Assembly (NCBI RefSeq): GCF_028389875.1
Contig: NC_084666.1
Coordinates: 59,590,422-59,654,421, forward strand
DNA from: Rhea pennata
Lineage: Eukaryota > Chordata > Aves > Rheiformes > Rheidae
DNA length: 64,000 bases
Direction: 5' to 3'
Both the position numbers and the translations under genes were made by a program. The notes under the pieces were generated by a model, which worked only from the letters and a program-made list of their open reading frames with translations, was not told the origin of the DNA and searched no databases. Within the stretch, counting starts at the first letter, position 1, and the number at the start of each line of letters is the position of its first letter. Positions 14,802 through 28,558 of this stretch are shown piece by piece.

Positions 14802-15827
14802 GTAATTGAATTTTTTACTATTACTCTAGAACTACTTTGTTAATAGATGTAACAATGAAAGGCAGTTCTTTACCCACATGTGCCTCTGCATGTTAGGCAT
14901 CATATTTTCAGAAATAAAAGTTATAGTGAAGCCTAAACGGATCAGTTCCTGACTTGGATCAATATGTCAAGCAAAAGCAAGATATGACAAAGCCAACAAT
15001 GAGAGATACAATTAGCCAGAGAGCTGTAACTACAGGAAAAACAGAAATACAAATAAATACTGCCTATCATTTTCAAGAATTAAAGTGACAATACCGACTG
15101 ATGAAATACTAGTGTCAATTAAAAATACTGAAAGATTTTGAAGTCTGAATTTTGTACTTTTTGTATTTTTTGTACCTTTCAGGCTTCCACAGTATGAGTG
15201 CAGCTTTATGGCTTTTCACAGAAATTCCGTATTTAATTGTTAATTCTATGATTATTTTCATTTTTGTGGTTACATTTTTGTGCAGTGTCCTGTTCTGATC
15301 ATGCATAATTCTGTACTTAGAAAGCCACTGCCTTAGGGGAGTAACTACAGCTATGATTTCAAGTGTAGCTCAAAGTACAGTCTGTGCTCCCTCCAGTTCT
15401 CTCTGCTGAAGTGGAGGTGCAGGGCGAATAGCATCATCGTTGTGGTAAGGACAACGAGAGGGAGGGACGGAGGGGAAGGCAGACACAGACTACCCACAAG
15501 CTGAGTAGGACACAGTGGGACAGGACTGGACAAGGCAAAGTGCCACAGAACAAGGCGCAAGGCTACTGATCATGAGCTAGATTGGGATTAGTGTGTACCA
15601 GTTCTGACACAGTTGGCATCACACGCATTTTGAACTGCAGTCCTGAAGTGCTGTTGCTCACCAATACAGAGGCACTGACATGCTACAACACACTCTTTAC
15701 TGCATCTTTACTGCTGTATACAACAGAACCCTTTCAGATGTAGGATTTTGGAGGCCTTTTTTTTTCCTTTGCCTATGTTTTTATTCACAAAATAGAGTAT
15801 TATGAAATGCTGAACTATCAACTTCTG

Positions 15828-15849
15828 TTTTTTTTTTTTTTTTTTTTTT
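15828..15849. repeat. T22 homopolymer
   Basis: Uninterrupted run of 22 T in a PDE5A intron, followed after gtgta by another T-rich block. Similar shorter tracts occur at about 8088-8102, 23939-23955 (A) and 31166-31180. Confidence 0.9.
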
Positions 15850-18121
15850 GGTGTATTTTTTTTTTAACTATTTGCTGTTTCCATGCATTGATAAAGTCAG
15901 GAATACCTGAAGAGACATGGGGCCAAGTGACTTTAGGTATCAAGTCATTCATTTTATAGAAAACCATGATTCTATGCCCTATTTTAACACAAGTACTCAG
16001 TAAGCAGTGACAAAGGGAGCACTCGCTGCCCAAGTTTGGATAGCTATCTTAATCACTGTAGGTTTTCTTCTTAGTCATGGGAGAAACAGGTGATCGTAGA
16101 AAGCAGTTTGGAGCCTAGTGTCTAATTTAAGTCTAGATTCAGGAAGATATGTTAGCATGGCTGCTCCTCTCTTATGGAGATGATTCTTTGAAATCTAACT
16201 TAAACTGTTACCCAAAGGACGGTGTAGAGAACTGTTTTTCTTCTTTTAATGGGCTGACAAAGACTTTCCACTTTATTGTGGCTGTCAAAGACAGGAGATA
16301 AGGAAGAGAGATATAAATTATGAATGAAGTCAGAACACAGGCATGATGTTTGCCTGTGTTTTGTTGAGCTAGCTATTCTTCCAGCCCTTTTCCTCACAAA
16401 AACCTTGCTTTTCACGATGACATAAGGGCACCGGAACATATGAGTGGCATAACAAGACACTGCACTCTGCAGTCCTAAAATGCAAGAATAATCCTTCCCC
16501 TCACAACTATCAAACACCTACTGTGAGGTAATATGCATCTAGATAGTTGTAATATCTCTCTGAAAGGGAAGTTAGTTTACTTGGGACAAAAGGATTGTTT
16601 CACATGGCAAGAATGATAAGAATAGAATTACTTTTTCCTTTTACTTATTTTGAATAAGATGTAAGTAATATAATCTCCTTGTTATCAATATTTTGGAAAT
16701 TAAATGATACAGTAATTTAAGAAAGACAAAAAGTAGCCCTGCTTTAGAAAATCATTTTAGGTACACTGGAAAGCATTCTGAAAAAGTTGCAGCTTTTAAG
16801 AATTATGTCATTAGATTTCCTAAATGATTGTATTGGTTTCTACTGAGTACAGAGGCCTGGTCATTCTTTCACACACCTGTAAAATACCACATGAATGCAA
16901 AATGATGGACACAAAATTACAGGTGCAAAAAATGTATTAAAAAGTTGAGGGGGGGTGTCCTACATAAACCCTGTTCATAATTGTTCATGACTTTCCAATT
17001 CTGATGCACAATAAGAAAGAAAATAGCAAATTTAGATGGACAGAGACTAGTATACTCAGTTATGGGAAGGGCTGATATGCACGCTACATGCAGTATTACT
17101 GCAGATTATGCCACATATTTCCTTTTCAGGGTCTCAGCCTTCTAGGAAACCGTTCTTCATTCTGGAGAAATGTTTTTCCCCAGAAATACAAAGCAAAAAG
17201 ATAAAACATAGGTTTCTTATTTTCAACACTTCAATTTTACTTGATATTTTTTTAACCCACTTAGTCATATCAAGGTGAAACAACTTGAAATAAGTAGCAT
17301 TGAGAACTCAGCCTTTTATTTTACAAAAAAACCTTAATACTTACTTTTGATCTACAGTGTAAGACTTATCATTTACTTTGGTAGCAGCTTTAGTGCTCCT
17401 ATTTTGTAGGCCAGTGCCTATATTCTGAATTTTACAACTAGACAATGAAATCAGAGTTGTAACACACAGAGATACTGGAAGATTTACTGATAGTAAAATT
17501 ACAGCTTTTTAAAGTTAATATCTGTATTTGCATAAGTCTACTTTGTAATTCCAAATTTCAAAACAAAGGTGTGCAGTTGTACTCAGAAATACATTAAGAA
17601 ACATTGTCCAAATGTTTTAAGGATTATTTGATCACAGATGAAACCTTAATTTTCAGGGCCCTAGTCCTCAGAAAGCTCTGCCTATGGACAAGCTACAAGT
17701 AGAATAATGCTGGACGTGGATGCTGTTACATACTCTTTGTCTTTGCCAATAGCTACAGACATGTCTTTCCTCCATATTTTTAGAAAAATGCCAACAATTA
17801 CAGATTTTGACTTCTGTACATCCACAAAAACAAACATATAATTTCACTGTCTTATTCCCTGGATCTTTAGCTTCACATGTATTCTTGGTTACAATTTGTG
17901 TTAAACAAACTGATTTGCTTGAGTTATGAAAAAGTGTATGTTATTTCTAAGAAGCAAATAGGTAATGTTAAACAAGAAAGGTTAAAGAAAGATGAATCAA
18001 AAGAAAAATCACCAGATTTCAGCATAATGTGAAGGTAAAATTTAACATTACACTACTCTTTTTCTGGTTATGTTATGCTTTCTCCTTTCCAGTGCTAAGT
18101 GTTGTTCTTATTCTTCTCTAG

Positions 18122-18271
<150 letters not shown>

Positions 18272-18479
18272 TGAATGCTGTCAAATGTTATTTCACATAA
18301 TGAGACAACTTATCGGGAGAATAATGAAATAAGCCTACAGTGGATGCACAACTAATTGAAAATCTGTATTAAAGGGTAGATAGCCAACTGAGAAGAGATT
18401 TCCAGTGGCAGTACTGGGGTTTCTTCTCAGTTCAGTTCTACTGAATAATTAGTAACTTGAATGGTGGACTAAAAAATGC

Positions 18480-19285
18480 ATTGAGGAAATCTGGAGAGTG
18501 GAGGTAGAGGACTTTGTTAAAATTCAGTGAGCTTGAAAATGTATACAAATATTTCAAAATCAGCAAGAATAAATTAATAAAGACTTTGGAAAAAATCAAA
18601 TGCATGAATTCCAAATGGTAAGCAAAACAATAGGGAGTGGTAATAGAGAAGAACATTTCAGGGCTACTGTTGATCCAAAACTGAGCATAGGTCAATAATA
18701 TGCCACAGCAGCAAAAAAGGGTGAATTTCATTCTTTATTAACAGAGGAGTGGTATATAAGGCCCATGGAGTAATTATTTCACAGCTCATCTTTGATGAGA
18801 CACATGTTGGAGTACCACACTTAAACAAATATAGAAATTAATTACAAAAATTATGAGAAGAGAAATAATAATGTAGGATTGGGGAAAAGTTAAATTAATT
18901 AGGTCGATTTTCTCTAGAAAATACCATACTGAGGAGGGAGGTAATAGCAACTGTTCAGTAAGTGAAAGATTGCTGTTAGGAAGACAGTTACATAGATTGT
19001 TCTCTTATGTCCACCAAAGGTTGGAAAAGATATAATTATCATAGCTTTTCCTCTCCAAAATGATTAGATTAGATATTAGGAGGACTTATTTACTTACAGA
19101 GATAGTAAGGACTGAAATGGATTATTTATGCAGGCCGTGGAATTTCCATTAGAGGTTTTTGCCAACAGACCTAGTTTTAGATACATCTTCATCAGAGGTG
19201 ATTGAGATAGATATTTGTAATTTGCCTTTGAGCCCAGAGGTAGACTAGATCTCTTAGGCCTCTTCCAACCAGTACATGTGATTTC
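18480..19285 (+). mobile_element. Degenerate CR1 LINE, 3' portion
   Basis: An about 800-base relic in sense orientation inside a PDE5A intron. Recognisable blocks, in order, are aaaactgagcataggtcaat (end of the reverse-transcriptase frame), gttggagtacca, a degraded 'gaggagggaggt' stretch, aggccgtggaatttccatta, gaggtttttgccaacagac, and the 3' hallmark tagactagatctcttaggcc followed by tcttccaacca. The frame is broken by many stops, so it is inactive. CR1 is the dominant retroposon of birds and other sauropsids and supports that assignment. Confidence 0.8.
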
Positions 19286-20455
19286 TGCTTGCATACAACT
19301 TCATTTTTAAATGATTTAGTTTTGCTTTATGTATTCTTCAATAAAACCACTGAAATTCATTATCAGAATGCAGGAAAATTCCCAGAAATTGCTGGACTTC
19401 AGCTTCCTAATGGAGTAATCCTAATAAATTGGCAACAACAAAGTAACACTGTGACAATAGACACATAATTATATGTCTCAATAGAAACAATAGCGCATTA
19501 ACAGTTTTGAAGCTACACTTTCCTCTTTCCTTAACAGACCTAAAAAAAACCACCTGCAGTAGCAGAACACTCCTGTTTTTTTGTTTTTTTGGTTTTTTTT
19601 TTGTTTTTTTGTTTTAACAATAGAAAGACACAGAATATTGCTGTTTTTATCCACACAGAATCTTCTGTGTGGATGGACATATATTAGACTTCCTTTTCTG
19701 TCAGTATAACATGACTCTTTCACTAGGATCAAAAAAAGTTATCTTAAACAAACTAGATGCTAAGAGAGCATAAAATATACAACAGTATGATGTATCCATT
19801 TAAGCTAAGAGATCTGTTCCAGTACACACCAAAATACTATCTCCCCATTATACTTTTCACTTTCATAAAACTAAAGTGTAACTCACAAATTGTAATTCTG
19901 TTGTATAAAGCAGCCAGGACATATTTTCCTCCTATATTAAAAAAAAAATCCTAACATGCAGTATAGTAATCAGTATCTTTATATCATACTTATTTGCTTT
20001 CCAAAGTCCAATTCTGCTTGTCTTTTAACAAGCTGATATGAGTGAAAAAACATGTTCATTTTCAAAACAGCTCTTAGGAGAGCTCTGTAATTTAAGAATT
20101 AATTGCCTCTATGAAATATATGGTTACAAACAAGGAATTTTCTCCTCCCAGTTAGCTCAACATAACTCAGTTTCTGGATCAACAGTGGGGCATCTGGCAC
20201 CAACATCTAGCCCTCAGTAGTAAAAAACACAGCCACCCACGATACTTACTGAAGAGGCTAAATTAGTGACTGTAACCATATTCTTCTTATCCATGTTCCC
20301 AGTTATGTCATATTTGAACTTAACTGAGGTAAAAGAAAATTTTTTCCCTGAAGAGAGAAAATTTTCAAGATGGTCTGGTTTCAAATAGGTCTGTTTCTAA
20401 AAAGAAAAAATTCTAACATATTTTGCAGTTAATAACATAATACTATTTCTTAAAG

Positions 20456-20581
20456 GTTCTTTGCAGATGGATTTTAAGTGTAAAGAAAAATTATCGGAAA
20501 AATGTTGCTTATCACAATTGGAGACATGCCTTTAATACAGCCCAGTGCATGTTTGCTGCTTTAAAATCTGGTAAAATTCAG
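20456..20581 (+). CDS. PDE5A: PDE5A exon, catalytic histidine motif
   Basis: A 126-nt, phase-0 exon between tttcttaaag and GTACAT, encoding [20 protein letters not shown] followed by [20 protein letters not shown] and IQ. The YHNWRHA motif holds Tyr612, the proton-donating His613 and zinc ligand His617 in human numbering; counting back from the C-terminus gives exactly these numbers. All three are intact. Confidence 0.96.
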
Positions 20582-21805
20582 GTACATTTTGCTGTTTCTA
20601 TGTTAAGAACTTTTTGTCTAAAGGTTGCTGTAATGATGCATAGTTTTGATTGTGATTTCAGTAAGTATCATTCTGTAGTTTTGCTAGTAAAATCAAAGTA
20701 TTTCTGCCAAAGATTTCTGGCTTTAAGTGCTTGATTTGTTAAACTGTTATCATGTTATGTACTTGGGTTCAGTCAGATCCTCTGGGAATGATCAGATGGA
20801 TACTCCCAGTGGGAATATCTCAAATAAGGCACTTGATTAGGTCCTTTTTTTAAAGTTAATGCTTATGCTGTAAGTCAAGAAGGTGTAGAACAAAAGGACT
20901 GGACCTATTTCAAGATGTTTCCTCATAATATTCATTAGACGCAGAAACAAAGCTGATTACAGCCTTAGGCAAATAACAGAACGCTTTTTGGAAGTGAAGA
21001 AGTGTTTGTTTCAATGCTTTTAAACAATGTTTCAACCTTCCACTTAAGTCAAATTATGATTTCAAAAACAACTTAATGGTTCTTTATTACAAATATTGCA
21101 GGGGGTAGATAACCTCCAAAATAAGAAAAATGTGTTCAAGATTTTTCTTGAATATGTTTTTTTGTATTTCCTTGAAGAAAACAAAATGTTTCTGCTTATT
21201 CAGAATTAACATTTTTCTTCAGTTTGACTGATCTGAGATAGTTAATCTTAGATGGTTTATCCTATTTTACAATTATCTCTTATGAGAAGATAAATCCTAT
21301 TTGTAGAGCAAAGATCAATACCAATAACGAAGAAGCATTCGCTTCCTAACAGAAAATAAATAAATAAAAAGCCTGGAAAAGACGAAGACATACACATTTA
21401 GGATCCTTCCGCATTGAAAAGAAATGGGCACAGCAGTTTTGCTCTGTGTGTATTCTAGTAATCTCAGATTATTCTGATAACTTGGTTGCTTGCTATTTTT
21501 GGATTCCTGTCAGTCTCCACTGTGATTTCCATAAATTGTTTCATTCCTAACTACATTGGATTCACTCCACTGATTTTCATTGCCTAGATTTTGGAGTCAG
21601 AAACTGCACTGAACATAAGTCTCTCATTTTTGCTCTGGTCCAGGAGGAAAAGCAAGCACTGGGACTCAAATTCCCTATGAGAAACATAAGATCAGCCATT
21701 TCCAAAATGATTTGTCTTTTGACTACGTGAAAGACAGGATTCATTATCTGGAAAGCAGATACAACTCCACAGAAGTTTTGGATTCGATTGTATGCAGAGT
21801 AGAAT

Positions 21806-21835
21806 CCCCGCGCCCCCCCCCCCCCACCCTCCCCC
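21806..21835. repeat. C13 tract with flanking C runs
   Basis: A run of 13 C at 21813-21825 with further runs of 4, 3 and 5 C on either side. The complementary strand has four G tracts and could form a G-quadruplex. It lies in the PDE5A intron before the HD-motif exon. Confidence 0.85.
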
Positions 21836-22259
21836 GCAATGGCTATGCTGTCACCAGCCATTCTTCAAATTTCTGTACTGACTGTTGTGCCTGCTATTCT
21901 TCTCCCATTAAAAAAATCCTGTATAAATAGTGCAACTTTGCCCAGCCTCTGCCTCTTACTGACCAAATTTAAATAATACAGCTATAAAATACTATTAATC
22001 AATATTAAGGATATGACATAGTCATGGAAGAGAAATTGTGACCTCTCGTTTGTTAGCAGACTAATCCTTGTTGAGGCTCTATTAGTAAACTGTTAATAAT
22101 GAGTCAGCTAGTATTTTTTTTAATTGCTTTTTAAGCGTCTGTTAATTTATTTGCCCAGTGATCAATGAAGAGTGTGATGTTTTTCTCTTCTGATTATACT
22201 GAGGACACTTGTATAATGGATTCTAATACCAGTTCAGGAAATGTAGCATAACCCCTTTA

Positions 22260-22460
22260 AAATAATACAGGAGCTGAGCTAGAACTCAAGGACCAGAATT
22301 AAAAAACAAATCCTGATGCTCTGTCTTCCCTGCTAGGTGACATTTTGCAAGTCATTTCCTCTTCTTCTGGATGAATTTCCTCATCTGTAATATAGGGCTA
22401 CTATATTACTTCTCTCTTTAAGCTGCTTTGAGGCCTATGGAGAGGTATTATTACTATGCA
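22260..22460 (+). repeat. Decayed MIR-type SINE
   Basis: Sense-orientation match over much of the element: ctgagctagaactcaaggac at the core, ctaggtgacattttgcaagt in the middle, and tttcctcatctgtaatatag toward the 3' end, then a degraded tail. It ends about 165 bases before the HD-motif exon of PDE5A. Identification is from memory of the MIR consensus. Confidence 0.6.
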
Positions 22461-22624
22461 TCACAACTTAAAAGATAACTCCTTATTCCTAACATAGAAT
22501 TGTAGGTCCTTGTCCTCTTTGGGCTAGAATTGTCAATAGCTTGTGGTAAAGACAACAGATATAATATACTGTGTGTACAATAAATCCCTAATGCAAAGCT
22601 AATTCACTTGTATTACCCTTACAG

Positions 22625-22719
22625 AGCAAACTGACAGACTTAGAAACACTTGCTTTGCTGATAGCAACTCTAAGCCATGATTTGGATCACAGAGGAGTGA
22701 ACAACTCTTATATTCAAAG
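22625..22719 (+). CDS. PDE5A: PDE5A exon, metal-binding HD motif
   Basis: A 95-nt exon between cccttacag and GTAAGC. It reads [20 protein letters not shown] then [11 protein letters not shown] and ends two bases into an arginine codon. SHDLDHRG is the HD-superfamily signature of class I phosphodiesterases: His653 and Asp654 (human numbering) bind zinc, and Asp654 also contacts magnesium. It is intact. ET and T replace EI and A of the human protein as I recall it. Confidence 0.96.
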
Positions 22720-23215
22720 GTAAGCCAGTCAGAGATGAGGAGTTAAATAAAAGCAAATGAATACCAAAAGCAGAGAGCTAAATGAAGTACAGCCTCATCG
22801 ATTTGCCAGTGTGAAGCTGCACAAAGGAGCAGGCTTTTGCAAAGCAGTAAGTGCAAATACAGTCAGACATATTTAAACAATACAAAGCGAAGATGTATAA
22901 CCTCACTGAGTTCACTAACTGCTGCTGGCAGATGAAGCAGACTCTCTGTAGAATGTGCAGGGGCAGTATCTCCTAGCACCTGTTCAAGATATGTCCTATT
23001 TCCCATACAGATGTAGGGAAAGTTTGCAGCTCCTAAGGGACTTCACACAGGAGAAAACATGCAGCTTTTCACCAATTGTTCATTGCCCAACTACCTGTTT
23101 GCCATCTGCTCTGTGCCATCACAGGGTTGGGATTTGCAGCCATCTCAGTGATACAAAGGGTCTCGTATAACTTGGAGCTCTGATTCTTTTACTCATAATG
23201 TAGCCATGCTTTCCG

Positions 23216-23245
23216 TGAATTTGAAATTACTGAATTTGAAATTAC
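23216..23245. repeat. 15-bp perfect tandem duplication
   Basis: tgaatttgaaattac at 23216-23230 is repeated exactly at 23231-23245 in a PDE5A intron. A simple small duplication. Confidence 0.9.
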
Positions 23246-25024
23246 TTTGGATAAGATATATATTTAAAATCACATTAAAAAGGCATGACTGTTTCTCACC
23301 ATTCTGGGATTACCTGTATTCTTCCCTTTTAACTTTGAGCAAAGTGAAAGCAAAGCAAAAAGACAAAATATATTTTAAAAACTTGAAACAAAACTTTTTT
23401 TTACTAAACAGAATACTTCACTTTTAAGTTATCAAAATGAAACATTTCAACTGTTATGAAATCTTCCTCTCTTTTAATTTTTAGGTTAAAATACTTTTCT
23501 TTTTAGAATTTATTAGTAGTTTAAGTTCTGCACAAAATGTGTTTTTCAGTGAATTTAGTTCACTTCAAAGAACTCCACATATAAAAGTATATGATTCTTT
23601 GATTAAATAAACAACTTGGCTTAAACATGGCTATAATGTAACTACTAGGATATGGCAGTGTGTCCTAATCTTACCAGAGATGGGGAAAAGACACCCAGAA
23701 ACGTATACTTGTATCTCTTTCTGGCAGAGCTGGAGAGTGGTTTTGAAGCTACCTCTGGAAGAAGTGGTCTGCTGTTCTCGCTGTGTGTAAAGTAAGACAC
23801 TAGGGGAGGAAAATATTGTTTGAGGCAGAGCATACTGGAAGTATTCAGTAAGCTGAAGCAAGATAAATTCCTGCCTTTCAGATATATTATTAACAGTTGT
23901 ATCTTCTAAATAATACTAAGTCGAATCTGTAAAGCCAGAAAAAAAAAAAAAAAAAGAAAGAAAGTGACCTTTTCTAGTTCCCTAATAGGGGAATACAGTA
24001 ACTTGCAGCCTTGCAACAATTTGAACCAGTTAGTTAGCTATTTTCTGCTTTATTTATTTAAAAATAAATTTCCTGGAAAACATCTGGAGATGCGTCATCT
24101 CTTCTCAAAAATGTCCTGGGAAAGTGTCATAGACAGCAAAATCTAACATTCACACACACTGTAAAGTAGAGATGATTACAACTTAATAATTCTTTTTCAA
24201 TACAAACAGTTCCATGAATCTTGTTTTTAAAATCCCTCATTTATATCTAAATGAAAAGTTATTTTTCCAGGAATGGATCCCTTCTGTTCCTTACTTGGAA
24301 ACAAGTCGAGTGGATACTTGGCACATGATTCTTTTCTTAAGCAACAGAGCTTCAAAAATTAAAACTGTCCTGGTAGCAAAAATTACAGGAAATGGTCTGT
24401 TTTAAGGTCTTTTAGTAGACATGCAGGGTTTTTGTTCTGTTTTTCTTCCAAACCAACATGTAAAGACAGCAAGTACAGCACATGAAAACTGTACAACCAA
24501 ACCACGATGTTCAGAAAGCAATGATGTCCATTGGCCTGGCGTCATGGCTTATCAGAAATGCCATGTAGTACAGAACTAGGAACCCGAGTTTATTTCCGGC
24601 ACTGGTGTCTTCCTAGACAAACAGAGTCTGTAAGTACTGAGCAAGCCCAGTTTGGTGCAGTACTTGGGAAGATAACCTAAGATTTTTCTCATGTATTTCT
24701 CTGTTCGATCAGGATGAACTTCAGGACAGAGTATGCATCCCATTTAATTCAATGGGAATTAAACCCAGGATGTGCTGGCACCATCTTACACTTTCTTTCC
24801 TTACAGAAACACATACGGTTATTTGTGCTATACTACTTTTGCAGTGGTCTCAGAGGAGGTGCTGGGCAGCCAGCCCATAATCCTCAGGGACTTGCATCCT
24901 TTAATCTTCCTTTCCACATTTTTGTTTGTCTTTCCATCTTTCTCTCATTCTTGTGCTGTTTAAATCCCTGGAGTCTCCTCTTCTGTCTTTTATATGAGTC
25001 CCTGTGTGCAGTCACTCACATAGA

Positions 25025-25120
25025 GACCCAATCCTACAATCACTTATTCATGTGAATGATCCTTAACCATATAAAAAGTCCCGTGGAACTGTATGCTAAA
25101 AAAAGGATTTCTCACACGAT
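25025..25120. repeat. Possible MITE fragment (Chompy-like)
   Basis: The blocks acccaatcctacaatcactt, attcatgtgaatgatcctta and agtcccgtggaact resemble, in order, a palindromic MITE family abundant in turtles and crocodilians and present as old copies in birds. Assigned from memory of the pattern only; a repeat-library search would decide. Confidence 0.4.
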
Positions 25121-26044
25121 TAAACATTTATAGGTCAGGTTATAATTATAGTACTAGAATCAAGATCAGCAGTGAAACAGACTTCCAAGATCCCAAATCA
25201 GTTAAAGAGATGAGATAAGCATTGTGGGAACAGGGGTTAAAAATGAAGATAAAGCAGCAAAAGCTAAGTACCTCATTATGCAGTGAGGAAGGGGAAGAAA
25301 ATATAGAAATCCTCAGAGAGGAGGAGCTTCTGCCTAAAGCTACTTGACACAGTAAATTCTATGTTATAAACTTAGATAGCTTTAAATTCTGCATTCCCGC
25401 AGCTGGCTTTTTTCACTGCTGTTTTTCACTGCCTGTAGTACAACTGACATCCTGTTTCCTTTGGATTTTGCACTAGGGCAGAAGGAAGGTAATGATACTG
25501 GAGTAGTTTGGTCATGAAGAGTGGTGACAAATGCATTATCACTAAGATTAGTAGCACAATAATCTGGTAACTCTTGGGCAACAAAGCCCACTGAGGTCAG
25601 CAGGAAGTTTTCCGTTGATACTAGTTGGCTTTGGAATAGGTCTGCATTATTACTTGCATCTTTAGTAGTTGAACTGACTAATATGCTAGGCACATGTCTA
25701 AAATGCCACACGCACACAAATTGCGACTTAACAAATTCTGCTTGTGAAGGAACTTTTCTTGTTACCTCTCCTTTTTTAAACATGAACTTTTGCTCTTTAA
25801 AATTTGTATATTATTTTCTCACTGCTTGTATGCCCGTGGTCTCTACAGGTAACAGATGGTAAAAAGCTAGAGTTGTCAGCACTCTGACAAAGTAACAGCC
25901 TTGTCTTTGTATCTGTAATCCCTCTGCATCCCTCCAAATGTATTCATTCTGTTTGGCTAGTTACACAGGAGTAGGGGGAAAGAAACTGGTTAAGAATAAA
26001 TGTTTGGAGGGTGAGTTGATACCAAGGACATTAGATGGAATTAG

Positions 26045-26395
<351 letters not shown>

Positions 26396-27332
26396 TGATA
26401 AGGGAAGCTTTGCTAATATCCTTTTGAGTACCTGCTTCCTTGGACCAAAGGAAATAAAAGGCTTTGTTGCCATTTTCATGACCTTTTATGAATCACCATA
26501 CAAACCCACGTCCTTGCTTTCATTTCAAAACACATTTTGGCCTATATATACACAAAGCAGTTCTGATGAGACGAAACCAAACACTGCTAATATTGACATT
26601 CCAAAGTGAAGCCAAACCTAAGTTAACTAAATACGCAAATAAAACCACATTCTTCTTCTGTTATATTATTAATTACTTCTAAGACCAGTTATTCAGCATG
26701 CACAATCATTTCAAAGCAGTATATTTTCACTGTTCACTTCCTATCACAGGTTTGGTAGTTTTGGCGTCCTTAATGTTGTAAGCAGTTCTCTCTTATTCAG
26801 ACAAGAAAATATAGAAAAAAGCAGAGGCAAATTGCCACCCCACCAGCTCTATAATGCTTTGATTTCACAGTGGGCTGCTGATCTTACCTTTTAATGTAAT
26901 GGTTTGTTATTTATGTTGCTTAATAAAAGAAAAATATTTTAATTTACATGAGATTTATAAGCAGGGATGAGAATCTGTCACAGGTCCTGTACTTCAGGAG
27001 TGGAAAGGAAAGAAAGAAATTTGCCACTAACCAGATTCTAGCATTTATTTCTGGTGGATAAAATTAACTTAACAGGCTTTGACATTGCTCTGTCTGCAGT
27101 TTCATTTTGTAATACAGTCAGTTATCACACTGCTGCTGCAGGGCTGTCTGCCAGTACTCAAGAACACTGGAATTTTTATTTTTTAATTGGGGAATCTACC
27201 AAACAAAGCAGGATAAAAGTATAACACCACATACCAGTAAACAAAGAAGAATGATTCAGCATTTAAGAGATATTTTGGCATACTGGTGAGCTGTTGCCCA
27301 CTTTATTGTTAACACTGGTTTTGTCTTCTTAA

Positions 27333-27437
<105 letters not shown>

Positions 27438-27533
27438 TAAGTTAGAAGCAAGTTTGGCTGGACAGTATTTGTTGTATGTTTGGATTGTGTCAGCATGCTG
27501 TAAAATCTTTTCTTGTTTTTATTTATTTTAAAG

Positions 27534-27611
27534 GAGGAGGGGAGAGTTTTTTGAACTTCTAAGGAAGAAGCAATTTAATTGGGAAGATCCTATGCAGAAG
27601 GAGCTATTTTT
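27534..27611 (+). CDS. PDE5A: PDE5A exon, catalytic domain
   Basis: A 78-nt exon between atttattttaaag and GTAAGT. It reads RRGEFFELLRKKQFNWEDPM and QKELF, ending two bases into a leucine codon. It follows the previous exon by only 97 bases. Several residues (LLRKKQFNWED) differ from the human surface loop as I recall it, while the frame and helix pattern are kept. Confidence 0.93.
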
Positions 27612-28494
27612 GTAAGTAAATGCACATGATTAAAAAGCTGGTTAATATTAAGCACCAGATTTTCTGTACCACATTGCCGTGAATTTCTGTAAAACCAGCA
27701 GATCTGTGTACTCTGGGCCAGTACAAATTGGCACAGGTGATATTCATCACTGAATGAGTTCCTGTTCCTGGGTCTGACTCTGTAGCCTGTGTAATAAACT
27801 TGGGTGAATAGTATGTGGAGTTACATAAGCATTTCTATTCTTCCTAAAGAGTGCAGGACTCCTGCCTAGGCACCCTGTTGTTCTTTTGCTGTGGATACAC
27901 TATCCTTAAGCATTGGATTGATGAAACCAACAGTCTAAAGATTCAGGACAGACTGCTTGTTTTGAAGTAGATATGTTTCTGACAGTGGAAAAGAAAAAGA
28001 TTAAGAATAGAGACATATCTTACATTGCATAGCTACAGAAAAAGCAGGCTTACTTAGGTTGTTTCAGAAAGGCAGGCTACCCCATTTCAAATTCAGTGCC
28101 TTTAAAAATCAGTCTAGTTTAGTCATATTCTATGTCAATTTCTAATTCAGTCCTTGGCCCTCATACTGGAACTGTCAACAAAGATGGCAGTCACTGTTAA
28201 GGACAGAAGCAAATAAATGTGGTATCTCTCCAATAGCAAATGAAATGATTCATTTCATGTGAATCCATCAAATAAGATAGTTTAGATTTGCTCATATCTG
28301 TGTGCTCATTTCACACAGGTGAAAGTCTAACACATTATCAAACCTTGGACATCTTCATAACTTTGCTTTAATTTCATGTTTTATCTGACTTTGATTTTCC
28401 TTGAAATCGGATACTCTATTTACTAATCACTTGATTTGATGGCTACATGAGTTTCACAGTACAATAATTCATAGATTTATTTTTTTTTCTACAG

Positions 28495-28558
28495 AGCAAT
28501 GCTGATGACTGCTTGTGATTTGTCAGCTATAACCAAACCATGGCCAGTTCAGCAACGG
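28495..28558 (+). CDS. PDE5A: PDE5A exon, fourth metal ligand
   Basis: A 64-nt exon after a T-rich tract and tctacag, before GTATAT. It completes leucine and reads [20 protein letters not shown] then R, ending in phase 0. The aspartate in [12 protein letters not shown] is Asp764 in human numbering, the fourth metal ligand; Ala767 and Ile768 line the nucleotide pocket. All are present. Confidence 0.95.

Noticed and set aside
25382-25783. Minus-strand open frame of 133 codons in a PDE5A intron
   Set aside because: Normal-looking composition, but I recognise no family and see no neighbouring exon, promoter or poly(A) signal. A protein search and RNA data would decide; treated as chance or an unrecognised relic.
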